Below, piece by piece: positions 8,338-18,461 of a stretch of DNA of 43,981 bases. The DNA is from Clostridiales bacterium. Lineage in GTDB: Bacteria; Bacillota; Clostridia; Christensenellales; Aristaeellaceae. Location of the stretch: assembly GCA_029012285.1 (NCBI GenBank), contig JAQXLU010000008.1, forward strand, positions 1 through 43,981, in the 5' to 3' direction. Both the position numbers and the translations under genes were made by a program. Below the pieces are notes generated by a model, which was not told where the DNA came from, searched no databases, and worked only from the letters and a program-made list of their open reading frames with translations. Every line of letters starts with the position of its first letter. Position 1 is the stretch's first letter.

Positions 8338-10290
8338 ATGAAGCGATTCGTTGCGCTGCTAACAGCCTTGTTGCTGCCTGTGATGGCCAGCGCCTCCACC
8401 CTCACGGCGGATGCGGACGTTACCACCGCAACCATGAGCGATACCCTCTACGGCCTTTTCTTTGAGGACATCAACTGCGCAGCGGATGGCGGATTGTACG
8501 CGGAGCTGCTGCAGAATCGCTCCTTTGAGTATGAGGACATCCTCAACCCGCAAACGGCGGAACACTACAATGGCTGGGCCTTCAACCTGGCCTTCGGGGC
8601 CACCGGCACCGCCACGGTGATGACGGAAAGTCCGCTGCATGAGAACAATCCCACCTACATGCGGGTGGATTGCCAGGAGGGCGAGTACCGCTTTGCCAAC
8701 CTGGGCTACCAGGCCGTTGGCTTGGCGGGGGGCATTCCGGTGGAGGAGGGCAAGACCTACCGCTGCTCGGTGTGGATGCGCAATGGCGGCGGCTTTGACG
8801 GCCAGGTCGAAATCGCCCTCACCAAGCGCACGGGCAAGTCTCTGGCAGTGCCCAAGCGCTTCACCCTGACCGACGAATGGCAAAAGTACGAGCTGACCTT
8901 CAAGCCCTCCTATACCGAGGATGCGGTGCTGTCCTTCATCCTGCATGGCACGGGCGCGGTGGACATCGACATGGCGTCCCTCATCCCGGCGGACGCCTTT
9001 GGCGCCGACTGGCCGGGCGGCGGATTGCGCGCCGACCTGGTCCAGGCGCTCAAGGAGCTGCATCCTGCCTTCCTGCGCTTTCCCGGCGGCTGCGTCGCTG
9101 AGGGCAGCTACTACCGCAGCAACTTCTACGACTGGAAGGACACCGTTGGCCCGGTGGAAACGCGCCGGGAGAACTTCAACACCTGGGGTTACATGCAATC
9201 CTACGGCCTGGGCTACTACGAGTACTTCATGCTGGCCGAGGCCATCGGCGCAGAGCCTCTCCCGGTGGTGCACAGCGGGCTGCTCTGCCAGGCCCGCGAT
9301 GTGAAGGAGGAATCCCTTACCATCGAGGAGACCCGCGCCTATGCCCAGGACCTGCTGGACCTGATCGAATTCGCCAACGGGGATGTAACGACCCCCTGGG
9401 GCGCGCTCCGGACGGAGATGGGGCATCCCGAGCCCTTCCACCTCAAATACCTGGGCATCGGCAACGAAAATTGGGATACCCCCTACTGGAGCCGCTTCGA
9501 CGTGCTTTACCAGGCGGTGAAGGAAGCCTACCCGGAGATGGAGATCGTCTCCTCCGCAGGCCCGGTGGCGGAGGGCGCGCTGCCGGCTTATGCCTGGCGG
9601 ATGATCCGCGCCAAATACCCGGATACCATCGTGGATGAGCACTACTACATGAGCGGGGACTGGTTCTTGAACAACGTGGGCCGCTATGACGGCTACCCCC
9701 GCACCACTCGGGTGTTCGTGGGGGAATACGCCGTACATGAGGATGTGCAAGCCAACGGGCGCAGGCCTAACAGCCTGTACAGCGCACTGTGTGAGGCGGC
9801 CTACATGACCGGCCTGGAGCGCAACAGCGATGTGGTCGTGATGGCCTCCTACGCGCCGTTGATGGCCCGGGACGGCATGCAGCAGTGGACGCCGGACATG
9901 ATCTGGTTCAACGCCCGGGAGGTGCTGCTGACCCCCAACTACCATGTGCAGGCGATGTTTGCGATGGCGGTGGGCGACCAGGTGGTCGATAGCTCCTGCG
10001 AAGGCGGGAACAAGCTGCTCTACCATGTGGTGACCAGGACGGAGGACAAGCTCTACGTCAAGCTGGTGAATGTTGCTGCTGAAATGGACGACATGACCCT
10101 GCGCCTGGCAGGCGTGCCGGACGGCAAGGCCAGCTTCACCCGCCTGACAGGGGAGCGGAACGCCGTCAACACCTTTACCGACAAGGAGCATATCGCCCCA
10201 ACCAAGGGTGTTGTAGCCATCGAAAACGGCGAGGCGACCATGACGTTGCCCGCCTATTCCGTGACCATACTGACCTTTGCGCTCAAATAA
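8338..10290 (+). CDS. Secreted alpha-L-arabinofuranosidase (GH51-type)
   Basis: Signal peptide; LYGLFFEDINCAADGGLYAELLQNRSFE, FLRFPGGCVAEG, GIGNENWDTPYW (acid/base region) and VFVGEYAVHE (nucleophile region). Confidence 0.9.
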   Translation: MKRFVALLTALLLPVMASASTLTADADVTTATMSDTLYGLFFEDINCAADGGLYAELLQNRSFEYEDILNPQTAEHYNGWAFNLAFGATGTATVMTESPLHENNPTYMRVDCQEGEYRFANLGYQAVGLAGGIPVEEGKTYRCSVWMRNGGGFDGQVEIALTKRTGKSLAVPKRFTLTDEWQKYELTFKPSYTEDAVLSFILHGTGAVDIDMASLIPADAFGADWPGGGLRADLVQALKELHPAFLRFPGGCVAEGSYYRSNFYDWKDTVGPVETRRENFNTWGYMQSYGLGYYEYFMLAEAIGAEPLPVVHSGLLCQARDVKEESLTIEETRAYAQDLLDLIEFANGDVTTPWGALRTEMGHPEPFHLKYLGIGNENWDTPYWSRFDVLYQAVKEAYPEMEIVSSAGPVAEGALPAYAWRMIRAKYPDTIVDEHYYMSGDWFLNNVGRYDGYPRTTRVFVGEYAVHEDVQANGRRPNSLYSALCEAAYMTGLERNSDVVVMASYAPLMARDGMQQWTPDMIWFNAREVLLTPNYHVQAMFAMAVGDQVVDSSCEGGNKLLYHVVTRTEDKLYVKLVNVAAEMDDMTLRLAGVPDGKASFTRLTGERNAVNTFTDKEHIAPTKGVVAIENGEATMTLPAYSVTILTFALK

Positions 10291-10320
10291 TCGCCGGCAC
10301 GCCGGTGAATGGGAGGATAG

Positions 10321-11823
<1,503 letters not shown>

Positions 11824-11836
11824 GAAAACCGTTCAG

Positions 11837-11879
11837 GAAGGCGCATTGTGCAAGAAATGAGCATAACGCGCCTTCTTTT
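11837..11879 (+). terminator. Rho-independent terminator
   Basis: GAAGGCGC ... GCGCCTTC followed by TTTT. Confidence 0.7.
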
Positions 11880-11949
11880 GCGTGGTGTATCTGGTGGATT
11901 GATGGTACAATAACCACAAATTCACCGGAAAACCGAAAGGAGAATCGTC

Positions 11950-13164
11950 ATGAAGAGAATGCTGTGCATGGTGCTTTTGCTCATGCTGTGCATGCCCGCT
12001 GCCTTATCCGAGGAGGAGCGCGGCACACTGGACTATCAACCGCTCAAGGAGCTGACCGCGAAGTATGGCTTCACCCTTGGCGCGCCCATGAGCGCGGATC
12101 AGCTGGCGAATTTCAACTACCGCAAGCTGCTGATGCACCACTTCGATACCATCACCCCCACCAACGAATTGAAAGCCTACTCCCTCCTGGATCAGCGGGC
12201 CAGCATGCAAAGCCCCGATGGCATGCCCCGCATGAACTTCGACGTGGCGGACAGAATGGTCAAGTTCGCCTCCGATTTCGGCCTCAAGGTGCGCGGCCAT
12301 GTGCTGGTCTGGGACGCCTACATGACCCCATGGTTCTTCCATGTGGGCTATGATACCAAGAATCCCATCGCCGACCAGGAAACGATGAAGCTGCGCATGC
12401 AGTCCTACATTGAGCAGGTCATCACCCATTTTGAGGAGAGCTTCCCCGGCGTGGTGTACTGCTGGGACGTGGTGAACGAGGCGGTGGGCGACAATCGCGG
12501 CGAGTATATCCCTGAGGATCCCCGCCACGTCCGCACGGTGCGCAACGGCGCAGCCAATCCCTTCTATTACTATGTAGGCCCGGATTATGTCGAGCTGGCC
12601 TTCCTCTACGCCCGCGACGTGGTGGAGGCCCTGGGCGCGGACATCAAGCTGTTCTACAACGATTACAACGCCCTGTACGATGAGAAGCGCGCCGCCATCA
12701 AGGCGCTGGTGGAGAGCATCAACAGCTACGCCACGGATGAGGACGGCAATCCCCGCAAGCTACTCGACGGCGTGGGCATGCAGGGCTACATCGGCGGCTA
12801 CGGCCACCAGGAGGGCTGCATGTCCGATAACGACGTGGCCCTGGTGCGCAAGAGCATCCAGGAGTATGCGGCTTTGGGCGTGCAGGTGCAGCTGACGGAG
12901 ATGTCCCTGCGTAACTACGACAAGGAGAAGGAAGCAGAGCATGCCGCCTTCTATGGCAAGATGTTCGAGGTGTTCTGCCAGGCCAACGAGGGCGAGGGCA
13001 ACCCGCTCACCAGCGTGGCAATCTGGGGCGTGGTGGACTGCAACAACCTGCCCCAAAGCCATTACACCTGGAAGCTGAACGGCCCCTACTGCGGATTGTT
13101 CACCCTGAAGCTGAACGTGAAGGAGTCCTTCAAGACCATCTACGCGCAGATGGGCGGCGAGTGA
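11950..13164 (+). CDS. Secreted endo-1,4-beta-xylanase, GH10
   Basis: Signal peptide; VRGHVLVWD, YCWDVVNEAVGD (acid/base), LFYNDYNALYDEKR and VQLTEMSLR (nucleophile). Confidence 0.95.
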   Translation: MKRMLCMVLLLMLCMPAALSEEERGTLDYQPLKELTAKYGFTLGAPMSADQLANFNYRKLLMHHFDTITPTNELKAYSLLDQRASMQSPDGMPRMNFDVADRMVKFASDFGLKVRGHVLVWDAYMTPWFFHVGYDTKNPIADQETMKLRMQSYIEQVITHFEESFPGVVYCWDVVNEAVGDNRGEYIPEDPRHVRTVRNGAANPFYYYVGPDYVELAFLYARDVVEALGADIKLFYNDYNALYDEKRAAIKALVESINSYATDEDGNPRKLLDGVGMQGYIGGYGHQEGCMSDNDVALVRKSIQEYAALGVQVQLTEMSLRNYDKEKEAEHAAFYGKMFEVFCQANEGEGNPLTSVAIWGVVDCNNLPQSHYTWKLNGPYCGLFTLKLNVKESFKTIYAQMGGE

Positions 13165-13198
13165 GCCATCCGCACCTGGCTGAAGCGACAACCCAATG

Positions 13199-13233
13199 TA
13201 AAACGGCGTGACCAATGCGGTCGCGCCGTTTTG
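13199..13233. terminator. Bidirectional terminator between convergent xylanase and NUDIX genes
   Basis: AAAACGGCGTGACC aatgc GGTCGCGCCGTTTT. Confidence 0.8.
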
Positions 13234-13245
13234 TCCGTATGTGCT

Positions 13246-13755
13246 TCAGCACTCCAGGTGCTGCTTCAAGAGCAGCAGCGTCCGATATTCCCGCTGGTTC
13301 CAGGGCGATTCACCCTCCCTGTCCAGCATGGCCCGATTGATGCGGATGGCTTCATCCACCGTGTAGAGCGCCCGGTGGAATGCATGCCGCTGCTCGTTGG
13401 CCGTATACGCACATTCGCCCGCGTCCGGCTCGACCTGGCAAAAGTACAGCCGGCTGATCTGATGCCAGATCATCGGCTCATGCACGGAGAGCCGCTTTTC
13501 CTCGATCTGCCCAAAGGGATGGATGGAATCCGGAATGACCGTATAACCAGTTTCCTCGCGCACCTCGCGCGTGAGCGTGTCGGCTTCTGTCTCGCCTGCT
13601 TCCATCCCGCCGCCGGGCAGCTTGACCTCTCCGAAGTCGTTCTCAATCAGCAGCAGCTTGCCGTGTAGCAGGATGATCCCCCGAACGGCCACGCGGCAGA
13701 TTTCGGGCAGGTCGGGCGGATAGTTCTGCGCGTCAAGCAAGAGCAGCTGGTTCAT
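13246..13755 (-). CDS. NUDIX hydrolase
   Basis: NUDIX box GGGMEAGETEADTLTREVREETGY; RBS AAGGAGG supports ATG at 13755. Confidence 0.9.
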   Translation of the reverse strand: MNQLLLLDAQNYPPDLPEICRVAVRGIILLHGKLLLIENDFGEVKLPGGGMEAGETEADTLTREVREETGYTVIPDSIHPFGQIEEKRLSVHEPMIWHQISRLYFCQVEPDAGECAYTANEQRHAFHRALYTVDEAIRINRAMLDREGESPWNQREYRTLLLLKQHLEC

Positions 13756-13827
13756 GGCAGGCACCTCCTTGGATCAATCAACGCAGCAGCGAAGGCGGTT
13801 GACGCCATGATACCATATCCCCGTGCC

Positions 13828-13866
13828 AAAAACAAGAGCGGCCACCGCCCTGTGACGGTGGCCGCT
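13828..13866 (-). terminator. Terminator of sufCB-like operon
   Basis: AGCGGCCACCG ... CGGTGGCCGCT followed on the minus strand by CTTGTTTTT. Confidence 0.75.
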
Positions 13867-13870
13867 ACGC

Positions 13871-14788
13871 TTATTTGAGGAAGCCGTTGATGATCTGCTC
13901 CTCGGCCTCCGCCTCGGTCAGGCCCAGGGTCATCAGTTTGATGATCTGCTCGCCCGCGATTTTGCCGATGGCGGCCTCGTGGATCAGCGCCGCGTCGATG
14001 TGGTTGGCCTCCAGCTGGGGGATGGCCAGGATCTTCGCCTGATCCATGATGATCGCGTCACATTCTGTGTGGCCGGTGCAAGCAGCGTTGCCGGTGATGC
14101 GGCTGTCAAACTTCTGATAGCTATCGTCACGCGCGACGGATCGGCTCACCACATCGGTGGATGCGCCCTCGCCGTTCAGACGGACCTCGTAGCTGCTCAG
14201 GGCCACCTGGCTGCCATGGGTCATCAGGCGCTCGCGCACGACGAGGCTCGCCCCCGCCGACAGCTCAGCGCGGGTGACGCGGTTGGTGTTGTCCACACCC
14301 TTGATCTGCACCATTTCCATCTCCATGGCGCTGCCGGCGTCCATGGTGACCTCGGTGACCGGGTTCAGGATGCGCTTGCCCTGGCCGTCGCCCTCGCCGT
14401 AGTGCTTCTCCACATACTTGACCTTGGCGTTCTTGCCCACGAAGAAGCGGTGCACGCCGTCGTGCTCGGAATCCTGGCTGCCGCAGTTGTGGATGCCACA
14501 GCCGGCGACGATGACCACATCGCAGTTTTCACCGATGTGGAAATCGTTGTACACGACCTCTTTCAGTCCGCTTTCGCTCAGCACCACCGGGATGTGAACG
14601 CTCTCGCCCACGGTGTTGGGCTTGATGTAGATGTCAATGCCCGACCCGTCCTCCTTGGACACGATGTCGATGTGGGCGGTGACGTTGCGGGCGGCGGATT
14701 TGCCATTGGCGCGGATGTTGTACGCGCCTGCGGGAATCTCCTCCAGCCCGGCGACTTCCATTAGGATACGCTTCTCAATGGCGTCCAT
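13871..14788 (-). CDS. SufB/SufD family Fe-S cluster scaffold (SmsB-like)
   Basis: SufBD core: NDFHIGENCDVVIVAGCGIHNCG, SAMEMEMVQIKGVDNTNRVTRAELSAGASLVVRERLMT, IIMDQAKILAIPQLEANHIDAALIHEAAIGKI; start overlaps sufC stop. Confidence 0.9.
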   Translation of the reverse strand: MDAIEKRILMEVAGLEEIPAGAYNIRANGKSAARNVTAHIDIVSKEDGSGIDIYIKPNTVGESVHIPVVLSESGLKEVVYNDFHIGENCDVVIVAGCGIHNCGSQDSEHDGVHRFFVGKNAKVKYVEKHYGEGDGQGKRILNPVTEVTMDAGSAMEMEMVQIKGVDNTNRVTRAELSAGASLVVRERLMTHGSQVALSSYEVRLNGEGASTDVVSRSVARDDSYQKFDSRITGNAACTGHTECDAIIMDQAKILAIPQLEANHIDAALIHEAAIGKIAGEQIIKLMTLGLTEAEAEEQIINGFLK

Positions 14789-15531
14789 CACTTATCGCCC
14801 CCTTTCGTCAGCTGGCCGCAGGCGGAGGCCACGGAGGCCGTGCCCAGCAGCGTGGGCAGAATCTCGTCCTTGCTGCCCTGGGCCATGATGCGCCCGCCGC
14901 CCAGCACGATGATCTCGTCCGCGATGTTCAGGATGCGCTCCTGGTGGCTGATGACGATGATCGTGCGGTCGGTATTGGCGCTGCGCATGCGCTCGAACAC
15001 CTCAATGAGGCTCTTGAAGCTCCACAGGTCGATGCCAGCCTCGGGCTCGTCAAACACGGAGAGCGCCGTGCCCCGGGCCAGCACGGTGGCGATCTCGATG
15101 CGCTTGAGCTCGCCGCCGGAGAGGCTGCCGTTCACCTCGCGGTGGATGTAATCCCGCGCGCACAGCCCGACCTCGGACAGGTACGCGCAGGCGTCGCCCA
15201 CGGAGAGTTTTTTCCCGCTGGCGATACGCAGCAGGTCGATCACGCAGATGCCCTTGAACTTGACCGGCTGCTGAAAGGCGTAGCTTACGCCCATGTGCGC
15301 CCGCTCGGTGATGGATTTGTCCGTCATGTCCACGCCGTTGAGCAGGATGGCGCCGCTGGTGGGTCGCTCGATGCCTGCAATCAGCTTGGCCAGGGTGGAT
15401 TTGCCGCCGCCGTTGGGGCCTGTGATAACCACGAAGCGCCCCTTGCCGACGGTCAGCGAAATATCGCGAATGATTTCCTTATCCGCCGCGTCACCCGGCA
15501 CGGCGAAGGACAGATGCTTGATTTCCAGCAT
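14788..15531 (-). CDS. SufC-like ABC ATPase for Fe-S assembly (SmsC-like)
   Basis: GPNGGGKSTLAKLIAG Walker A, LSGGELKRIEIATVLARG signature, SVFDEPEAGIDLWSF Walker B. Confidence 0.92.
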   Translation of the reverse strand: MLEIKHLSFAVPGDAADKEIIRDISLTVGKGRFVVITGPNGGGKSTLAKLIAGIERPTSGAILLNGVDMTDKSITERAHMGVSYAFQQPVKFKGICVIDLLRIASGKKLSVGDACAYLSEVGLCARDYIHREVNGSLSGGELKRIEIATVLARGTALSVFDEPEAGIDLWSFKSLIEVFERMRSANTDRTIIVISHQERILNIADEIIVLGGGRIMAQGSKDEILPTLLGTASVASACGQLTKGGDK

Positions 15532-15583
15532 TGGTACCTACCTCGATGCTCTTGAAATCGGTGATAACCACCGTTTTCCATCA

Positions 15584-15613
15584 TACCACGGAGGTGACAG
15601 CTTTGTCAATCAA
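15584..15613 (-). promoter_or_regulatory. Predicted promoter of sufCB-like operon, TTGACA-N18-TATGAT (coordinates approximate)
   Basis: Minus strand TTGACA AAGCTGTCACCTCCGTGG TATGAT upstream of sufC. Confidence 0.6.
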
Positions 15614-15688
15614 TCGACAGGATGCGCGGCGCGTGAGCTGCCAATCTACCATAAAGAGCGGCGGACAGGGAGGTCTGTCGCCGATTGC

Positions 15689-16525
15689 TCATATCTGCAA
15701 AAGCCTTGACGCGTTGCGTCCGAAAATGTCCGCCTTTTCCTCCTCCGTCAGGGGAAGCGCGCGTATGCGCGTGACGCAAGCTTGCATGTCATCCCAGGGG
15801 CTGTCGGTGCCAAAGAGCACCCGATTGCTGCCAAAGAGGCGCACCAGCTCGACGAAGCGTTCCTCCGCCAGCATGGGCAGCTCCTCGGGGGTGTAGTGCG
15901 CATCCAGCGGATTGATCGCCCCCAGGGTGTAGGCGGTGTCCAGATACACGCCGGTGTCCAGCAGCTGCTCGGGCACCTCCTCCCAGTTGCGCCAGCCGCC
16001 CATGTGCGCGGCGATGAGCGTCACCGGGCCTGCAAGGGCGAGAGCGCGGCGGAGCCTGGCGGGGCTGCAGCGCTCCACACCGGGAAAGCCGATGTCCGCG
16101 CCGCCGTGCATCACGACAAAGAGCCCCAATTCCCCGCAGCGATCGAGGATGCGTACAAAGCGCGTGTCGTCGATGGGCACGTCCTGGTAGACCGGGTGAA
16201 TCTTCACCCCCAGGAAACCCAGCTGCTGCACGCGGCCCAGCTCCTCGTACCAATCGGGCGCGTCGGGGTGGATGGCGGCCAGGTAGGTGAGGCCGTCGAG
16301 CCCGTCCAGGGCGTGGGAGGCGTCGTTCATCGAGGCGCATTTGAGCGGGTTGGTCGCCACCGGCAGCACCACCGCGTGGTCAATGCCGGCGGCTTGCATG
16401 CATTGGAGCAGCCCGGCCCTGGTGCCATCAGAAAAGGAACGGGCATGGGCCATGTGCTCCAGCTTGTTGACAGCGGCCGGGGCAATCCGGTCCGGGAAGG
16501 TGTGGGCGTGAAAATCAATCATCAT
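15689..16525 (-). CDS. Amidohydrolase family protein (amidohydrolase_2, TIM-barrel metal-dependent)
   Basis: IDFHAHTFPDRIA, HGGADIGFPG, LIAAHMGGWRNWEEVPE and NRVLFGTDSPWDD; AAAGGAG RBS supports ATG at 16525. Confidence 0.88.
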   Translation of the reverse strand: MMIDFHAHTFPDRIAPAAVNKLEHMAHARSFSDGTRAGLLQCMQAAGIDHAVVLPVATNPLKCASMNDASHALDGLDGLTYLAAIHPDAPDWYEELGRVQQLGFLGVKIHPVYQDVPIDDTRFVRILDRCGELGLFVVMHGGADIGFPGVERCSPARLRRALALAGPVTLIAAHMGGWRNWEEVPEQLLDTGVYLDTAYTLGAINPLDAHYTPEELPMLAEERFVELVRLFGSNRVLFGTDSPWDDMQACVTRIRALPLTEEEKADIFGRNASRLLQI

Positions 16526-16628
16526 AAGCATGTCTCCTTTGCCAAACAGTGTAGCCAAAACACACGCCAAAGTCAATGCGTGAAGAAGGTGCTGGATACA
16601 GAAAAACATGATGAGTACAATGCGCGCG

Positions 16629-16657
16629 TTGACTTCTTATGTCGCCAATGGTAGAAT
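16629..16657 (+). promoter_or_regulatory. Predicted promoter TTGACT-N17-TAGAAT
   Basis: -35 at 16629-16634, -10 at 16652-16657, upstream of the AMP-ligase ORF. Confidence 0.65.
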
Positions 16658-16689
16658 AAGCACAAAATCTGTTCAAAGGGGATAGACCA

Positions 16690-18324
16690 TTGCTTCTGAC
16701 AGACTACCTTGAGCGTAATGCCCGCCTCTACGGCATGGATACTGCCCTGGTGGAAATCAATCCATCGGAGGAGCGCGACCAGGCGACCACCTGGCGTGAT
16801 ATGAACCTGATTGAAAGCGCCAACCCGGACGCGCCCTACCGGCGGGAGATGTCCTGGCGCGAGTTTGATTTGCGGGCCAACCGCTTTGCCAATCTGCTGC
16901 TCAGCCGCGGCGTGGAGAGGGGGACGAAGGTCGCCATCCTGCTGATGAACTGCCTGGAGTGGCTGCCTATCTACTTTGGCATCCTCAAGGCGGGCTGCAT
17001 CGCGGTGCCGATGAACTTCCGCTATTCGTCGGATGAGATCATGTACTGCCTGGAGCTGGCGGATGTGGACGTGCTGGTGTTCGGCCCGGAATTCGTCAGC
17101 CGAATGGACATGATTGCCGACAAGCTCAAGCTGCGCTTCACCTTCTATGTGGGCAAGAACGGCCCCGCCTACACCGAGGACTGCATCCGCCTGATGGGCT
17201 TTTGTTCCACCAGCCAGCCCCCGGTGGCGCTGACCGAGCAGGATCACGCAGCCATCTATTTTTCCTCCGGCACCACGGGCTTCCCCAAGGCGATCCTGCA
17301 CAACCACCGCGCGCTGGCCTATTCCTGCGAGGTGGAGCAGGCGCATCATGGGCAGCGGAAGGATGATGTGTTCCTCTGTATTCCGCCGCTGTACCACACC
17401 GGCGCGAAGATGCACTGGTTCGGCAGCTTGTATTCCGGCAGCAAGGCGGTGCTGCTGCGCGGCGTGAAGCCCGAGTGGATTCTTCGCGCGGTGACCGAGG
17501 AGCGCTGCACCATCGTGTGGCTGCTGGTGCCCTGGGCGCAGGATCTGCTGGACGCTATTGACTCCGGCAGGGTCGACCTGAACCACTACTACCTTGACCA
17601 GTGGCGGCTGATGCACATCGGCGCGCAGCCCGTGCCGCCCAGCCTCGTCACCCGCTGGCTGAAAATCTTCCCCCATCATCAGTATGACACCAACTATGGT
17701 CTGTCCGAGTCCATTGGCCCGGGCTGCGTGCACCTGGGCGTGGAGAATGTCCATAAGGTGGGCGCCATCGGCAAGCCCGGCTACAAATGGTCGGCGAAGA
17801 TCGTCGACAACGACGGTCAGGAGGTCAAGCAGGGCGATGTGGGCGAACTGATCGTCAAGGGCGACGGTGTGATGCTCTGCTACTACAGGAATGAGGAAGC
17901 CAGCCGCGAGGTGCTCAAGGATGGTTGGCTCTACACTGGCGATATGGCCATGATGGACGAGGACGGCTTCATCTACCTGGTCGACCGCAAGAAGGACGTG
18001 GTGATCACCGGCGGCGAGAACCTCTACCCGGTGGAGATCGAGAACTTCATGCGCCAGTTTGACAAGATCAAGGACGTGGCGGTGATCGGCTTGCCCCATC
18101 CGCGCTTGGGCGAAATCGCCGCGGCCATTGTGGAAATCAAGGAGGGCGTCCAGTGCACGGAGGAGGAGATCAACGACTTCTGCCTGGGCATGCCACGCTA
18201 TAAGCGTCCCCGGAAGATCATCTTTGACAAGGTGCCCCGCAATCCCACCGGCAAAATCGAAAAGCCGGTGCTGCGCGAGAGGTACTGCAAAGGCCGCCTG
18301 GTGGAATCCCAGATCACCGGCTGA
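16690..18324 (+). CDS. AMP-binding protein / acyl-CoA synthetase (class I adenylate-forming)
   Basis: IYFSSGTTGFPKAILHNH, YGLSESIGPG, GWLYTGDMAMMDEDGFIYLVDRKKDVVITGGENLYPVEIE, PRNPTGKIEKPVLR; TTG start behind AAAGGGG. Confidence 0.93.
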   Translation: MLLTDYLERNARLYGMDTALVEINPSEERDQATTWRDMNLIESANPDAPYRREMSWREFDLRANRFANLLLSRGVERGTKVAILLMNCLEWLPIYFGILKAGCIAVPMNFRYSSDEIMYCLELADVDVLVFGPEFVSRMDMIADKLKLRFTFYVGKNGPAYTEDCIRLMGFCSTSQPPVALTEQDHAAIYFSSGTTGFPKAILHNHRALAYSCEVEQAHHGQRKDDVFLCIPPLYHTGAKMHWFGSLYSGSKAVLLRGVKPEWILRAVTEERCTIVWLLVPWAQDLLDAIDSGRVDLNHYYLDQWRLMHIGAQPVPPSLVTRWLKIFPHHQYDTNYGLSESIGPGCVHLGVENVHKVGAIGKPGYKWSAKIVDNDGQEVKQGDVGELIVKGDGVMLCYYRNEEASREVLKDGWLYTGDMAMMDEDGFIYLVDRKKDVVITGGENLYPVEIENFMRQFDKIKDVAVIGLPHPRLGEIAAAIVEIKEGVQCTEEEINDFCLGMPRYKRPRKIIFDKVPRNPTGKIEKPVLRERYCKGRLVESQITG

Positions 18325-18461
18325 GGCCGCTGCCCCGCAGAGGCATGGTATCTGCATCATGTAGGAAAATGGCAGACACGTTCTGCTGTTTGGTTGGTTT
18401 GTAGGTTTTGTTCCCCGTTTTCCCGGTAGGAAAGCAGCACTGAAGAATGGGAGGTAACCTC

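Noticed and set aside
16573-18360. 595-aa minus-strand ORF opposite the AMP-ligase
   Set aside because: Antisense shadow; H/D/Q/R-rich low-information protein with no motif.
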